NCBI RefSeq assembly: GCF_001297705.1
Contig: NZ_LIRF01000005.1
Location: 310,001-374,000 of the forward strand
Direction of reading: 5' to 3'
DNA: 64,000 nt
Origin: Chryseobacterium sp. ERMR1:04
GTDB taxonomy: Bacteria > Bacteroidota > Bacteroidia > Flavobacteriales > Weeksellaceae
Made by a program: the position numbers and the translations under genes. The notes under the pieces were generated by a model, which was not told the origin of the DNA, searched no databases, and saw only the letters and a program-made list of their open reading frames with translations. Of this stretch, positions 63,668 through 64,000 are shown piece by piece. How positions within the stretch are numbered: the stretch's first letter is position 1; each line of letters begins with the position of its first letter.

Positions 63668-64000
63668 TTATTTTTTTCGGAATTGATAGATAGTGGCAAC
63701 AAGAATAAAAAGCAAAGCTATTATTTCGAAAGCAATTGACAAAGAAAAATAATGAGCAATTATTCCCAACAATGCAGGACCGGCAAGTTGACCGGCATAG
63801 CCTAATGTTGTGATCACGGGAATGGTTACTGTGGGTGATATTCCTTTAATTTTACCTCCTTCTGTAATAAATACAGGAACAATATTAGCGGCGCCCATTC
63901 CCAGTAGAACAAATCCCAAAATAGATACCAGCAACCATGGACTGAATACAATAATGACGATTCCTACGGCGGCCAAAACACTTCCTCCGACCACAATTAT
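63668..64000 (-). CDS. C-terminal part of an MFS transporter (cut by window end)
   Basis: The last 110 codons of a gene that begins beyond base 64000. Four hydrophobic segments are present, with GLxxxNIVPVFxxEGGK-like and TLGYAGQLAGPALLGIIAHYFSL motifs typical of the C-terminal half of YbjJ/FucP-like major facilitator permeases. The frame is open to the end of the window, so the Met-like GTG at 63994 is not the start. Linked to a DeoR regulator, it probably carries a sugar or sugar derivative. Confidence 0.8.
   Translation of the reverse strand: MIVVGGSVLAAVGIVIIVFSPWLLVSILGFVLLGMGAANIVPVFITEGGKIKGISPTVTIPVITTLGYAGQLAGPALLGIIAHYFSLSIAFEIIALLFILVATIYQFRKK

Overview
The window is AT-rich DNA from a member of the Bacteroidota, most likely Flavobacteriales (Weeksellaceae) and probably Chryseobacterium or a close relative. 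The grounds are: two large secreted proteins with type IX secretion (T9SS) C-terminal signals, one type A and one type B; promoter boxes of the Bacteroidota TAnnTTTG type; secreted proteins that open with a GINT...P.AT module; a TPR/transmembrane/AraC regulator; an oleate hydratase with the same length and catalytic positions as the Elizabethkingia enzyme; and a short leader peptide of the KNLKKLNRNELKTITG type. The genus is an inference.

Layout. 1-4.5 kb is housekeeping: a lipoprotein-like fragment, a dienelactone-hydrolase-like enzyme, an HsdR-N-like nuclease-fold protein divergent from holA, trxB, crcB and tRNA-Ser(UGA). 4.6-17.6 kb is accessory: an AraC regulator with two SDR oxidoreductases, a membrane protein and an NTF2-like lipoprotein; a HGYN/SHSRG hydrolase; a TPR-AraC regulator; a fibre-like secreted protein; and an AraC regulator followed by oleate hydratase. 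This stretch is bracketed by the intact tRNA-Ser with its terminator and by a degraded copy of the tRNA 3' end plus the same terminator, which suggests an old insertion.

18.6-37.3 kb holds the most interesting locus. A Gly/Val-repeat bacteriocin-like precursor is followed, on the minus strand, by an iterative polyketide/PUFA-type lipid synthase cluster. In transcription order this is: a 2341-residue synthase (two PfaD-like flavin domains, KS, AT, two ACPs, KR), a 1412-residue synthase (KS, AT, DH, phosphopantetheinyl transferase), a free ACP, an alpha/beta hydrolase, a double glycosyltransferase, then after a strong hairpin two HHxxxDG-type acyltransferases and a small membrane protein. Most junctions overlap by 4-13 bases. 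Together these could make a reduced or unsaturated long acyl chain, release it, glycosylate it (perhaps twice) and acylate it: a predicted glycolipid whose structure cannot be read from the sequence.

38.4-46.4 kb encodes a small secreted protein and two large T9SS-exported adhesin-like proteins. 47.1-54.1 kb has a LuxR-type regulator and a heavy-metal-type RND efflux system (A, then outer-membrane, then adaptor genes). 54.9-57.8 kb is a regulator-rich cassette (Crp/Fnr, AraC, SDR, Rid family) with a shared upstream DNA motif. 58.6-62.5 kb encodes a pair of secreted proteins, the larger with internal repeats. The window ends with a DeoR-type regulator and the C-terminal part of an MFS transporter. 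No CRISPR array, insertion sequence, transposase, integrase or rRNA gene was recognised.
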